From Amblyomma americanum (taxonomy: Eukaryota > Arthropoda > Arachnida > Ixodida > Ixodidae): a stretch of 64,000 bases of DNA. The number at the start of each line of letters is the position of its first letter. Within the stretch, counting starts at the first letter, position 1. Under the pieces are notes generated by a model. That model had not been told where the DNA came from, did no database searches, and worked only from the letters and a program-made list of their open reading frames with translations. The position numbers and the translations under genes are program-made. The DNA lies in NCBI RefSeq assembly GCF_052857255.1, contig NW_027526501.1, positions 868,001 to 932,000 on the forward strand. The letters are read 5' to 3'. Below, one piece after another: positions 13,901 through 28,431 of this stretch.

Positions 13901-16066
13901 TGTTTTAGACCAAAACGAGCTAGATCTGAACACATCGGTTTTAAGTGTTCGTGTGATACGCGTCAAAACTTTTCCTCTCATAACTGCGCGAAAAGCATGT
14001 ATTCGTGCTTAATACAACGAAACAAGCTGTTTTAGACCGAAACGAGCTAAATCTGAACACATCGGTTTTACAAGTGCCCCTGAGATACGCGTCAAAACTT
14101 TTTCTCTCATAACGGCGCGGAAAGGATGTATTCGTGATTGAAACAAAGAAACAAGCTGGTTTAGACCAAAACGAGCCAAATCTGAACATCGGTTTACGTG
14201 TCAGTGTGATACGCGTCAAAACGTTTTCTCATAACTGCGCGAAAAGCATGTATTTGTGCTTAATACAACAAAACAAGCTGTTTTAGACCGAAAGGAGCTA
14301 AATGTGAACACATCGGTTTTACAAGCGTCCGTGTGATACGCGTCAATGATTTTCTCTCATAACTGCACGAAAAGTATGTATTCGTGCTTAATACAACGAA
14401 ACAAGCTGTTTTACACCAAAACGAGCTAGATATGAACACATCGGTTTTACAAGTGACCGTGTGATACGCGTCAAAACTTTTCATCTCATAACTGCGCGAA
14501 AAGCATGTATTCGTGCTTAATACAACGAGACAAGCTGTTTTAGATCGAAACGAGCTAGATCTAAACAGATCGGTTTTGCAAGTGTCCGTGTGATACGCGT
14601 CAAAACTTTTTTTTATAACTGCGCGGAAAGCATGTATTCGTGCTTAATAGAACGAAACAAGCTGTTTTAGACCAAAACGAGCTAGATCTGAACACATCGG
14701 TTTTACAAGTGACCGTGCGATACCCGTCAAAACTTTTTCTTTCATAACTGCGAAAAGCATGTATTCGTGCTTAATACAACGAAACGAGCTGTTTTACACC
14801 GAAAAGAGCTAAATCTGAACACATCGGTTATACATGTCCCTGTGATACGCGTCAAAACTTTTTCTCTTAAAACTGCGCGCAAAGCATGTATCGTGCTTAA
14901 TACAACAAAACAAGCTGTTTTAGACCAAAACGAGCTAAATCTGAACACATCGGTTTTACAAGTGTCCATGTGATACGCGTCAAAACTTTTTTTCATAACA
15001 GCGCGAAAAGCATGTATTCGTGCTTAATAGAACGAAACAAGCTGTTTTAGACCGAAACGAGCTAAATCTGAACTTATCGGTTTTACAAGTGTCCATGTGA
15101 TACGCGTCAAAACTTTTTCTCATAACTGCGCGAAAAGCATGTATTCGTGCTTAATACAACGAAACAAGCTGTTTTAGACCGAAACCAGCTAGATCTGAAC
15201 GCATCGGTTTTGTAAGTGTCCATGTGATACGCGTCAAAACGTTTTCTCTCATAACTGCGCGAAAACCATGTATTCGTGCTTAAAACAACGAAACAAGCTG
15301 TTTTAGACCGAAGCGAGTTAAATCTGAACACATCGGTTTTACAAGTGTCCATGTGATACGCGTCAAAACTTTTTGTCTCATAACTGCGCGAAAAGGATGT
15401 ATTCGTGCTTAATACAACGAAACAAGCTCTTTTAGACCGAAACCAGCTATATCTGAACACATCGGTTTTGCAAGTGTCCATGTGATACGCGTCAAAACGT
15501 TTTTTCATAACTGCGCGAAAAGCATGTATTCGTGCTTAATACAACGAAACAAGCTGTTTTAGACCAAAACGAGCTGGATCTGAACACATCGGTTTTACAA
15601 GTGTCCGTGTGATACGCGTCAAAACTTTTTTTGATAACAGCGCGGAAAGCATGTATTCGTGCTTAATAGAACGAAACAAGCTGTTTTAGACCAAAACGAG
15701 CTAGATCTGAACACATCGGTTTTACAAGTGACCGTGCGATACCCGTCAAAACTTTTTCTTTCATAACTGCGAAAAGCATGTATTCGTGCTTAATACACCG
15801 AAACAAGCTGTTTTACACCGAAAAGAGCTAAATCTGAACACATCGGTTATACGCGTCCCTGTGACACGCGTCAAAACTTTTTCTCTTAAAACTGCGCGCA
15901 AAGCATGTATTTGTGCTTAATACAACGAAACAAGCTGTTGTATACCGAAACGAGCTAAATATGAACACATCGGTTTTACAAGCGTCCGTGTGATACGCGT
16001 CAATATTTTTTCTCTCATAACTGCACGAAAAGCATGTATTCGTGCTTAATACATCGAAACAAGCTG
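10981..16066. repeat. Complete HOR-I unit, 5086 bp (about 40 monomers)
   Basis: I bound HOR units at the monomer that lacks one C in GACCG and reads TTTTAGACGAAACGAG; this occurs at 10981 and 16067. The unit holds the full ordered series of HOR-I variants, including the monomers at 13981-14640 that the second unit of the window lacks and those around 11930-12570 that the next unit lacks. It is therefore the best reference copy of the family in this window. Confidence 0.82.
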
Positions 16067-19000
16067 TTTTAGACGAAACGAGTTAAATCTGAACACGTCG
16101 GTTTTACAAGTGTTCATGTGATACGCGTCAAAACTTTTTGTCTTATAACAGCGCGAAAAGCATGTATTCGTGTTTAATACAACGAAACAAGTTGTTTTAC
16201 ACCAAAACGAGCTAGATATGAACACATCGGTTTTACAAGTGACCGTGTGATAGGCGTCAAAACTTTTTCTCTCATAACTGCGCGAAAAGCATGTATTCTT
16301 GCTTAATACAACGAAACAAGCTGTTTTAGACCAAAAGGATCTAGATATGAACACATCGGTTTTACAAGTGTCCCTGTGATACGCGTCAAAACTTTTTCTC
16401 TTATAACTGCGCGAAAAGCATGTATTCGTGCTTAAAACAATGACACAATCTGTTTTAGACCGAATTAAGCTAAATCTGAACATCGGTTTACAAGTGTCAG
16501 TGTGATACGCGTCAAAAGGTTTTCTCATAACTGCGCGAAAAGCATGTATTCGTGCTTAATAGAACGAAACAAGCTGTTTAGGACCGAAACAAGCTAAATT
16601 TGAACACATCGGTTTTACAAGTGTCCGTGTGATACGCGTCAATATTTTTTCTCTCATAACTGCGCGAAAAGCATGTATTCGTGCTTAATACAACAAAACA
16701 AGCTGTTTTACACCGAAAAGAGCTAAATCTGAACGCCGGTTATATGTCCCTGCGATACGCGTCAAAACTTTTTCTCTTAAAACTGCGCGCAAAGCATGTA
16801 TTCGTGCTTAATACAACAAAACAAGCTATTTTAGACCGAAGTGAGCTAGATATGAACACCGGTTTTACAAGTGTCCGTCTGATACGCGTCAAAACTTTTT
16901 CTCTCATAACTGCGCGAAAAGCATGTATTCTTGCTTAAAACAACGAAACAAGCTGCTTTAGACCGAAGCAAGTGAAATCTGAACACATCGGTTTTACAAG
17001 TGTCCATGTGATACGCGTCAAAACTTTTTGTCTTATAACAGCGCGAAAAGCATGTATTCGTGCTTAATACAACGAAACAAGCTGTTTTAGACCAAAACGA
17101 GCTAATATTGAACACATCGGTTTTACAAGTGTCCAGTGATACGCGTCAAAACTTTCTCATAACTGCGAGAAAAGCATGTATTCGTGCTTAATACAACGAA
17201 ACAAGCTGTTTTAGACCAAAACGAGCTAGATCTGAACACATCGGTTTTACAAGTGACCGTGCGATACCCGTTAAAACTTTTTCTTTCATAACTGCGAAAA
17301 GCATGTATTCTTGCTTAATACAACGAAACAAGCTGTTTTACACCGAAAAGAGCTAAATCTGAACACATCGGTTATACGTGTCCCTGTGATACGCGTCAAA
17401 ACTTTTTCTCTTAAAACTGCGCGCAAAGCATGTATCGTGCTTAATACAACAAAACAAGCTGTTTTAGACCAAAACGAGCTAAATCTGAACACATCGGTTT
17501 TACAAGTGTCCATGTGATACGCGTCAAACCTTTTTCTCATAACAGCGCGAAAAGCATGTATTCGTGCTTAATAGAACGAAACAAGCTGTTTTAGACCGAA
17601 ACGAGCTAAATCTGAACTCATCGGTTTTACAAGTGTTCATGTGATACGCGTCAAAACTTTTTCTCTCATAACTGCGCGAAAAGCATGTATTCGTGCTTAA
17701 AACAAAGAAACAAGCTGTTTTAGACCGAAACGAGCTAAATCTCAACACATCGGTTATGCAAGTGCCCCTGTGATACGCGTCAAAACTTTTCTCTTATAAC
17801 TGCGCGAAAAGCATGTATTCGTGCTTAAAACAACGACACAAGCTGTTTTAGACCGAAACAAGCTAAATCTGGACATCGGTTTACAAGTGTCAGTGTGATA
17901 CGCGTCAAAATGTTTTCTCATAAATGCACGAAAAGCATGTATTCGTGCTTAATAGAACGAAACAAGCTGTTTTAGACCGAAACAAGCTAAATCTAAACAC
18001 ATCGGTTTTACAAGTGTCCGTGTGATACGCGTCAAAACTTTTTCTCTTATAACTGCGCGAAAAGCATGTATTCGTGCCTAAAACAACGACACAAGCTGTT
18101 TCAGACCGAAACAAGCTAAATCTGAACATCGGTTTACAAGTGTCAGTGTGATACGCGTCAAAACGTTTTCTCATAACTGCGCGGAAAGCATGTATTCGTG
18201 CTTAATGAGAACGAAAGAAGCTGTTTTAGACCGAAACGAGTTAAATCTGAACACATCGGTTTTACAAGTGTCCATGTGATACGCGTCAAAACTTTTTGTC
18301 TTATAACAGCGCGAAAAGCATGTATTCGTGCTTAATACAACGAAACAAGCTGTTTTAGACCAAAACGAGCTAGATCTGAACACATCGGTTTTAAGTGTTC
18401 GTGTGATACGCGTCAAAACTTTTCCTCTCATAACTGCGCGAAAAGCATGTATTCGTGCTTAATACAACGAAACAAGCTGTTTTAGACCGAAACGAGCTAA
18501 ATCTGAACACATCGGTTTTACAAGTGCCCCTGAGATACGCGTCAAAACTTTTTCTCTCATAACGGCGCGGAAAGGATGTATTCGTGATTAAAACAAAGAA
18601 ACAAGCTGGTTTAGACCAAAACGAGCCAAATCTGAACATCGGTTTACGTGTCAGTGTTATACGCGTCAAAACGTTTTCTCATAACTGCGCGAAAAGCATG
18701 TATTTGTGCTTAATACAACAAAACAAGCTGTTTTAGACCGAAAGGAGCTAAATGTGAACACATCGGTTTTACAAGCGTCCGTGTGATACGCGTCAATGAT
18801 TTTCTCTCATAACTGCACGAAAAGTATGTATTCGTGCTTAATACAACGAAACAAGCTGTTTTACACCAAAACGAGCTAGATATGAACACATCGGTTTTAC
18901 AAGTGACCGTGTGATACGCGTCAAAACTTTTCATCTCATAACTGCGCGAAAAGCATGTATTCGTGCTTAATACAACGAGACAAGCTGTTTTAGATCGAAA

Positions 19001-20514
19001 CGAGCTAGATCTAAACAGATCGGTTTTGCAAGTGTCCGTGTGATACGCGTCAAAACTTTTTTTTATAACTGCGCGGAAAGCATGTATTCGTGCTTAATAG
19101 AACGAAACAAGCTGTTTTAGACCAAAACGAGCTAGATCTGAACACATCGGTTTTACAAGTGACCGTGCGATACCCGTCAAAACTTTTTCTTTCATAACTG
19201 CGAAAAGCATGTATTCGTGCTTAATACAACGAAACGAGCTGTTTTACACCGAAAAGAGCTAAATCTGAACACATCGGTTATACATGTTCCTGTGATACGC
19301 GTCAAAACTTTTTCTCTTAAAACTGCGCGCAAAGCATGTATCGTGCTTAATACAACAAAACAAGCTGTTTTAGACCAAAACGAGCTAAATCTGAACACAT
19401 CGGTTTTACAAGTGTCCATGTGATACGCGTCAAAACTTTTTTTCATAACAGCGCGAAAAGCATGTATTCGTGCTTAATAGAACGAAACAAGCTGTTTTAG
19501 ACCGAAACGAGCTAAATCTGAACTTATCGGTTTTACAAGTGTCCATGTGATACGCGTCAAAACTTTTTCTCATAACTGCGCGAAAAGCATGTATTCGTGC
19601 TTAATACAACGAAACAAGCTGTTTTAGACCGAAACCAGCTAGATCTGAACGCATCGGTTTTGTAAGTGTCCATGTGATACGCGTCAAAACGTTTTCTCTC
19701 ATAACTGCGCGAAAACCATGTATTCGTGCTTAAAACAACGAAACAAGCTGTTTTAGACCGAAGCGAGTTAAATCTGAACACATCGGTTTTACAAGTGTCC
19801 ATGTGATACGCGTCAAAACTTTGTCTCATAACTGCGCGAAAAGGATGTATTCGTGCTTAATACAACGAAACAAGCTCTTTTAGACCGAAACCAGCTATAT
19901 CTGAACACATCGGTTTTGCAAGTGTCCATGTGATACGCGTCAAAACGTTTTTTCATAACTGCGCGAAAAGCATGTATTCGTGCTTAATACAACGAAACAA
20001 GCTGTTTTAGACCAAAACGAGCTGGATCTGAACACATCGGTTTTACAAGTGTCCGTGTGATACGCGTCAAAACTTTTTTTGATAACTGCGCGGAAAGCAT
20101 GTATTCGTGCTTAATAGAACGAAACAAGCTGTTTTAGACCAAAACGAGCTAGATCTGAACACATCGGTTTTACAAGTGACCGTGCGATACCCGTCAAAAC
20201 TTTTTCTTTCATAACTGCGAAAAGCATGTATTCGTGCTTAATACACCGAAACAAGCTGTTTTACACCGAAAAGAGCTAAATCTGAACACATCGGTTATAC
20301 GCGTCCCTGTGACACGCGTCAAAACTTTTTCTCTTAAAACTGCGCGCAAAGCATGTATTTGTGCTTAATACAACGAAACAAGCTGTTGTATACCGAAACG
20401 AGCTAAATATGAACACATCGGTTTTACAAGCGTCCGTGTGATACGCGTCAATATTTTTTCTCTCATAACTGCACGAAAAGCATGTATTCGTGCTTAATAC
20501 ATCGAAACAAGCTG
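16067..20514. repeat. HOR-I unit, 4448 bp, five monomers deleted
   Basis: The marker monomers are at 16067 and 20515. It aligns to the complete unit at offset 5086 on the left; after a join near 17030 the offset falls by 638 bp (five monomers). A monomer reading TTTTGTCTCATAACTGCG in other copies is replaced at the join by one reading TTTTGTCTTATAACAGCG. This is what out-of-register recombination between related monomers would give. Confidence 0.8.
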
Positions 20515-23500
20515 TTTTAGACGAAACGAGTTAAATCTGAACACGTCGGTTTTACAAGTGTTCATGTGATACGCGTCAAAACTTTTTGTCTTATAACAGC
20601 GCGAAAAGCATGTATTCGTGTTTAATACAACGAAACAAGTTGTTTTACACCAAAACGAGCTAGATATGAACACATCGGTTTTACAAGTGACCGTGTGATA
20701 GGCGTCAAAACTTTTTCTCTCATAACTGCGCGAAAAGCATGTATTCTTGCTTAATACAACGAAACAAGCTGTTTTAGACCAAAAGGATCTAGATATGAAC
20801 ACATCGGTTTTACAAGTGTCCCTGTGATACGCGTCAAAACTTTTTCTCTTATAACTGCGCGAAAAGCATGTATTCGTGCTTAAAACAATGACACAATCTG
20901 TTTTAGACCGAATTAAGCTAAATCTGAACATCGGTTTACAAGTGTCAGTGTGATACGCGTCAAAAGGTTTTCTCATAACTGCGCGAAAAGCATGTATTCG
21001 TGCTTAATAGAACGAAACAAGCTGTTTAGGACCGAAACAAGCTAAATTTGAACACATCGGTTTTACAAGTGTCCGTGTGATACGCGTCAATATTTTTTCT
21101 CTCATAACTGCGCGAAAAGCATGTATTCGTGCTTAATACAACAAAACAAGCTGTTTTACACCGAAAAGAGCTAAATCTGAACGCCGGTTATATGTCAATG
21201 CGATACGCGTCAAAACTTTTTCTCTTAAAACTGCGCGCAAAGCATGTATTCGTGCTTAATACAACAAAACAAGCTATTTTAGACCGAAGTGAGCTAGATA
21301 TGAACACCGGTTTTACAAGTGTCCGTCTGATACGCGTCAAAACTTTTTCTCTCATAACTGCGCGAAAAGCATGTATTCTTGCTTAAAACAACGAAACAAG
21401 CTGCTTTAGACCGAAGCAAGTGAAATCTGAACACATCGGTTTTACAAGTGTTTATGTGATACGCGTCAAAACTTTTTGTCTCATAACTGCGCGAAAAGCA
21501 TGTATTCATGCTTAATACAACGAAACAAGCTGTTTTAGACCAAAACGATCTAAATCTGAACATCGGTTTACAAGTGTCAGTGTGATACGCGTCAAAACGT
21601 TTTCTCATAACTGCGCGAAAAGCATGTATTTGTGCTTAATACAACGAAACAAGCTGTTTTAGACCGAAACCAGGTAAATCTGAACACATCGGTTTTACAA
21701 GTGTCCAGTGATACACGTCAAAACTTTTTCTCATAACTGCGCGAAAAGCATGTATTCGTGCTTAATACAACGAAACAAGCTGTTTTAGACCGAAAAGAGC
21801 TAAATCTGAAAACATCGGTTTTACAAGTGTCCATGTGATACGCGTCAAAACTTTTTGTTATAACTGCGCGAAAAGCATTTATTCGTGCTTAATACAACGA
21901 AACAAGCTGTTTTACACCAAAACGAGCTCGATATGAACACATCGGTTTCACAAGTGACCGTGTGATACGCGTCAAAACTTTTTCTCTCATAACTGCGCGA
22001 AAAGCATGTATTCGTGCCTAAAACAACGAAACAAGCTGTTTTAGACCGAAACGAGTTAAATCTGAACACATCGGTTTTACAAGTGTCCATGTGATACGCG
22101 TCAAAACTTTTTGTCTTATAACAGCGCGAAAAGCATGTATTCGTGCTTAATACAACGAAACAAGCTGTTTTAGACCAAAACGAGCTAAATTTGAACACAT
22201 CGGTTTTACAAGTGTCCAGTGATACGCGTCAAAACTTTATCTCATAACTGCGAGAAAAGCATGTATTCGTGCTTAATACAACGAAACAAGCTGTTTTAGA
22301 CCAAAACGAGCTAGATCTGAACACATCGGTTTTACAAGTGACCGTGCGATACCCGTTAAAACTTTTTCTTTCATAACTGCGAAAAGCATGTATTCGTGCT
22401 TAATACAACGAAACAAGCTGTTTCACACCGAAAAGAGCTAAATCTGAACACATCGGTTATACGTGTCCCTGTGATACGCGTCAAAACTTTTTCTCTTAAA
22501 ACTGCGCGCAAAGCATGTATCGTGCTTAATACAACAAAACAAGCTGTTTTAGACCAAAACGAGCTAAATCTGAACACATCGGTTTTACAAGTGTCCATGT
22601 GATACGCGTCAAACCTTTTTCTCATAACAGCGCGAAAAGCATGTATTCGTGCTTAATAGAACGAAACAAGCTGTTTTAGACCGAAACGAGCTAAATCTGA
22701 ACTCATCGGTTTTACAAGTGTTCATGTGATACGCGTCAAAACTTTTTCTCTCATAACTGCGCGAAAAGCATGTATTCGTGCTTAAAACAACGAAACAAGC
22801 TGTTTTAGACCGAAACGAGCTAAATCTCAACACATCGGTTATGCAAGTGCCCCTGTGATACGCGTCAAAACTTTTCTCTTATAACTGCGCGAAAAGCATG
22901 TATTCGTGCTTAAAACAACGACACAAGCTGTTTTAGACCGAAACAAGCTAAATCTGGACATCGGTTTACAAGTGTCAGTGTGATACGCGTCAAAATGTTT
23001 TCTCATAACTGCACGAAAAGCATGTATTCGTGCCTAATAGAACGAAACAAGCTGTTTTAGACCGAAACAAGCTAAATCTAAACACATCGGTTTTACAAGT
23101 GTCCGTGTGATACGCGTCAAAACTTTTTCTCTTATAACTGCGCGAAAAGCATGTATTCGTGCCTAAAACAACGACACAAGCTGTTTCAGACCGAAACAAG
23201 CTAAATCTGAACATCGGTTTACAAGTGTCAGTGTGATACGCGTCAAAACGTTTTCTCATAACTGCGCGGAAAGCATGTATTCGTGCTTAATAGAACGAAA
23301 GAAGCTGTTTTAGACCGAAACGAGTTAAATCTGAACACATCGGTTTTACAAGTGTCCATGTGATACGCGTCAAAACTTTTTGTCTTATAACAGCGCGAAA
23401 AGCATGTATTCGTGCTTAATACAACGAAACAAGCTGTTTTAGACCAAAACAAGCTAGATCTGAACACATCGGTTTTAAGTGTTCGTGTGATACGCGTCAA

Positions 23501-26500
23501 AACTTTTCCTCTCATAACTGCGCGAAAAGCATGTATTCGTGCTTAATACAACGAAACAAGCTGTTTTAGACCGAAACGAGCTAAATCTGAACACATCGGT
23601 TTTACAAGTGCCCCTGAGATACGCGTCAAAACTTTTTCTCTCATAACGGCGCGGAAAGGATGTATTCGTGATTGAAACAAAGAAACAAGCTGGTTTAGAC
23701 CAAAACGAGCCAAATCTGAACATCGGTTTACGTGTCAGTGTGATACGCGTCAAAACGTTTTCTCATAACTGCGCGAAAAGCATGTATTTGTGCTTAATAC
23801 AACAAAACAAGCTGTTTTAGACCGAAAGGAGCTAAATGTGAACACATCGGTTTTACAAGCGTCCGTGTGATACGCGTCAATGATTTTCTCTCATAACTGC
23901 ACGAAAAGTATGTATTCGTGCTTAATACAACGAAACAAGCTGTTTTACACCAAAACGAGCTAGATATGAACACATCGGTTTTACAAGTGACCGTGTGATA
24001 CGCGTCAAAACTTTTCCTCTCATAACTGCGCGAAAAGCATGTATTCGTGCTTAATACAACGAGACAAGCTGTTTTAGATCGAAACGAGCTAGATCTAAAC
24101 AGATCGGTTTTGCAAGTGTCCGTGTGATACGCGTCAAAACTTTTTTTTATAACTGCGCGGAAAGCATGTATTCGTGCTTAATAGAACGAAACAAGCTGTT
24201 TTAGACCAAAACGAGCTAGATCTGAACACATCGGTTATACAAGTGACCGTGCGATACCCGTCAAAACTTTTTCTTTCATAACTGCGAAAAGCATGTATTC
24301 GTGCTTAATACAACAAAACGAGCTGTTTTACACCGAAAAGAGCTAAATCTGAACACATCGGTTATACATGTCCCTGTGATACGCGTCAAAACTTTTTCTC
24401 TTAAAACTGCGCGCAAAGCATGTATCGTGCTTAATACAACAAAACAAGCTGTTTTAGACCAAAACGAGCTAAATCTGAACACATCGGTTTTACAAGTGTC
24501 CATGTGATACGCGTCAAAACTTTTTTTCATAACAGCGCGAAAAGCATGTATTCGTGCTTAATAGAACGAAACAAGCTGTTTTAGACCGAAACGAGCTAAA
24601 TCTGAACTTATCGGTTTTACAAGTGTCCATGTGATACGCGTTAAAACTTTTTCTCATAACTGCGCGAAAAGCATGTATTCGTGCTTAATACAACGAAACA
24701 AGCTGTTTTAGACCGAAACCAGCTAGATCTGAACGCATCGGTTTTGTAAGTGTCCATGTGATACGCGTCAAAACGTTTTCTCTCATAACTGCGCGAAAAC
24801 CATGTATTCGTGCTTAAAACAACGAAACAAGCTGTTTTAGACCGAAGCGAGTTAAATCTGAACACATCGGTTTTACAAGTGTCCATGTGATACGCGTCAA
24901 AACTTTTTGTCTCATAACTGCGCGAAAAGGATGTATTCGTGCTTAATACAACGAAACAAGCTCTTTTAGACCGAAACCAGCTATATCTGAACACATCGGT
25001 TTTGCAAGTGTCCATGTGATACGCGTCAAAACGTTTTTTCATAACTGCGCGAAAAGCATGTATTCGTGCTTAATACAACGAAACAAGCTGTTTTAGACCA
25101 AAACGAGCTAGATCTGAACACATCAGTTTTACAAGTGACCGTGCGATACGCGTCAAAACTTTTTCTCTCATAACCGCGAAAGCGTGCTTACGTGCTCTCA
25201 TAACGTGCTTAATACAACGAAACAAGCTGTTTTACACCGAAAAGAGCTAAATCTGAACACATCAGTTATACGTGTCCCTGTGATACGCGTCAAAACTTTT
25301 TCTCTTAAAACTGCGCGCAAAGCATGTATTCGTGCCTAATACAACGACACAAGCTGTTTCAGACCGAAACAAGCTAAATCTGAACATCGGTTTACAAGTG
25401 TCCATGTGATACGCGTCAAAACTTTTCCTCTCATAACTGCGCGAAAAGCATGTATTCGTGCTTAATACAACGAAACAAGCTGTTTTAGACCGAAACGAGC
25501 TAAATCTGAACACATCGGTTTTACAAGTGTCCCTGTGATACACGTCAAAACGTTTTCTTTTATAACTGCGCGAAACGCATGTATTCGTGCTTAATACAAA
25601 GAAACAAGCTGTTTTAGACCGAAACCAGCTATATCTGAACACATCGGTTTTGCAAGTGTCCATGTGATACGCGTCAAAACTTTTTTTCATAACTGCGCGA
25701 AAAGCATGTATTTGTGCTTAATACAACGAAACAAGCTGTTTTAGATCAAAACGAGCTCGATCTGAACACATCGGTTTTACAAGTGTCCGTGTGATACGCG
25801 TCAAAACTTTTTTCAGAACTGCGCGGAAAGCATGTATTCGTGCTTAATAGAACGAAACAAGCTGTTTTAGACCAAAACGAGCTAGATCTGAACACATCGG
25901 TTTTGCAAGTGACCGTGCGAAACCCGTCAAAACTTTTTCTTTCATAACTGCGAAAAGCATGTATTCGTGCTTAATACACCGAAACAAGCTGTTTTACACC
26001 GAAAAGAGCTAAATCTGAACACATCGGTTATACGCGTCCCTGTGATACGCGTCAAAACTTTTTCTCTTAAAACTGCTCGCAAAGCATGTATTGTGCTTAA
26101 TACAACAAAACAAGCTGTTTTAGACCAAAACGAGCTAAATCTGAACACATCGGTTTTACAAGTGTCCATGTGATACGCGTCAAAACTTTTTCTCATAACA
26201 GCGCGAAAAGCATGTATTCGTGCTTAATAGAGCGAAACAAGCTGTTTTAGACCGAAACGAGCTAAATCTGAACTCATCGGTTTTACAAGTGTCCATGTAA
26301 TACGCGTCAAAACTTTTTCTCATAACTGCGCGAAAAGCATGTATTCGTGCTTAATACAACGAAACAAGCTGTTTTAGACCGATACCAGCTAGATCTGAAC
26401 ACATCGGTTTTGTAAGTGTCCATGTGATACGCGTCAAAACTTTTTCTCTCTTAACTGCGCGAAAAGCATGTATTCGTGCTTAAAACAACGAAACAAGCTG

Positions 26501-28431
26501 TTTTAGACCGAAACGAGCTAAATCTCAACACATCGGTTATGCAAGTGTCCATGTGATACGCGTCAAAACTTTCTCTCTCATAACTTCGCGAAAAGCATCT
26601 ATTCGTGCTAAAACAACGAAACAAGCTGCTTTAGACCGAAACGAGCTAAATCTGAACACATCGGTTTTGCAAGGGTCCATGTGATACGCGTCAAAACTTT
26701 CTCTCTCATAACTTCGCGAAAAGCATGTATTCGTGCTTAATAGAACGAAGCAAGCTGTTTTAGACCGGAACGAGTTAAATCTGAACATATCGGTTTTACA
26801 AGTGTCCATGTGATACGCGTCAAATCTTTTTCTAATAACTGCGCGAAAAGCATGTATTCGTGCTTAATACAACGAAACAAAAACAAGCTGTTTTACACCA
26901 AAACGAGCTAGATATGAACACGTCGGTTTTACAAGTGACCGTGCGATACGCGTCAAAACTTTTTCTCTCATAACCGCGAAAGCGTGCTTACGTGCTCTCA
27001 TAACGTGCTTAATACAACGAAACAAGCTGTTTTACACCGAAAAGAGCTAAATCTGAACACATCAGTTATACGTGTCCCTGTGATACGCGTCAAAACATTT
27101 TCTCTTAAAACTGCGCACAAAGCATGTATTCGTGCCTAATACAACGACACAAGCTGTTTCAGACCGAAACAAGCTAAATCTGAACATCGGTTTACAAGTG
27201 TCCATGTGATACGCGTCAAAACTTTTCCTCTCATAACTGCGCGAAAAGCATGTATTCGTGCTTAATACAACGAAACAAGCTGTTTTAGACCGAAACGAGC
27301 TAAATCTGAACACATCGGTTTTACAAGTGTCCATGTGATACGCGTCAAAACTTTTTTTCATAACAGCGCGAAAAGCATGTATTCGTGCTTAATAGAACGA
27401 AACAAGCTGTTTTAGACCGAAACGAGCTAAATCTGAACTTATCGGTTTTACAAGTGTCCATGTGATACGCGTCAAAACTTTTTCTCATAACTGCGCGAAA
27501 AGCATGTATTCGTGCTTAATACAACGAAACAAGCTGTTTTAGACCGAAACCAGCTAGATCTGAACGCATCGGTTTTGTAAGTGTCCATGTGATACGCGTC
27601 AAAACGTTTTCTCTCATAACTGCGCGAAAACCATGTATTCGTGCTTAAAACAACGAAACAAGCTGTTTTAGACCGAAGCGAGTTAAATCTGAACACATCG
27701 GTTTTACAAGTGTCCATGTGATACGCGTCAAAACTTTTTGTCTCATAACTGCGCGAAAAGGATGTATTCGTGCTTAATACAACGAAACAAGCTCTTTTAG
27801 ACCGAAACCAGCTATATCTGAACACATCGGTTTTGCAAGTGTCCATGTGATACGCGTCAAAACGTTTTTTTCATAACTGCGCGAAAGCATGTATTCGTGC
27901 TTAATACAACGAAACAAGCTGTTTTAGACCAAAACGAGCTGGATCTGAACACATCGGTTTTACAAGTGTCCGTGTGATACGCGTCAAAACTTTTTTTGAT
28001 AACTGCGCGGAAAGCATGTATTCGTGCTTAATAGAACGAAACAAGCTGTTTTAGACCAAAACGAGCTAGATCTGAACACATCGGTTTTACAAGTGACCGT
28101 GCGATACCCGTCAAAAGTTTTTCTTTCATAACTGCGAAAAGCATGTATTCGTGCTTAATACACCGAAACAAGCTGTTTTACACCGAAAAGAGCTAAATCT
28201 GAACACATCGGTTATACGCGTCCCTGTGACACGCGTCAAAACTTTTTCTCTTAAAACTGCGCGCAAAGCATGTATTTGTGCTTAATACAACGAAACAAGC
28301 TGTTGTATACCGAAACGAGCTAAATATGAACACATCGGTTTTACAAGCGTCCGTGTGATACGCGTCAATATTTTTTCTCTCATAACTGCACGAAAAGCAT
28401 GTATTCGTGCTTAATACATCGAAACAAGCTG
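20515..28431. repeat. HOR-I unit, 7917 bp, with a 2831-bp gain
   Basis: The marker monomers are at 20515 and 28432. The length is 5086 plus 2831 bp. The extra material lies at about 25110-27940 and is the block also seen at 6.1-8.7 kb. It is flanked by a direct repeat: 24641-25042 recurs at 27472 (offset 2831 bp). The extra block therefore came in by recombination with a mosaic unit like that at 5.2-8.7 kb. Confidence 0.8.
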
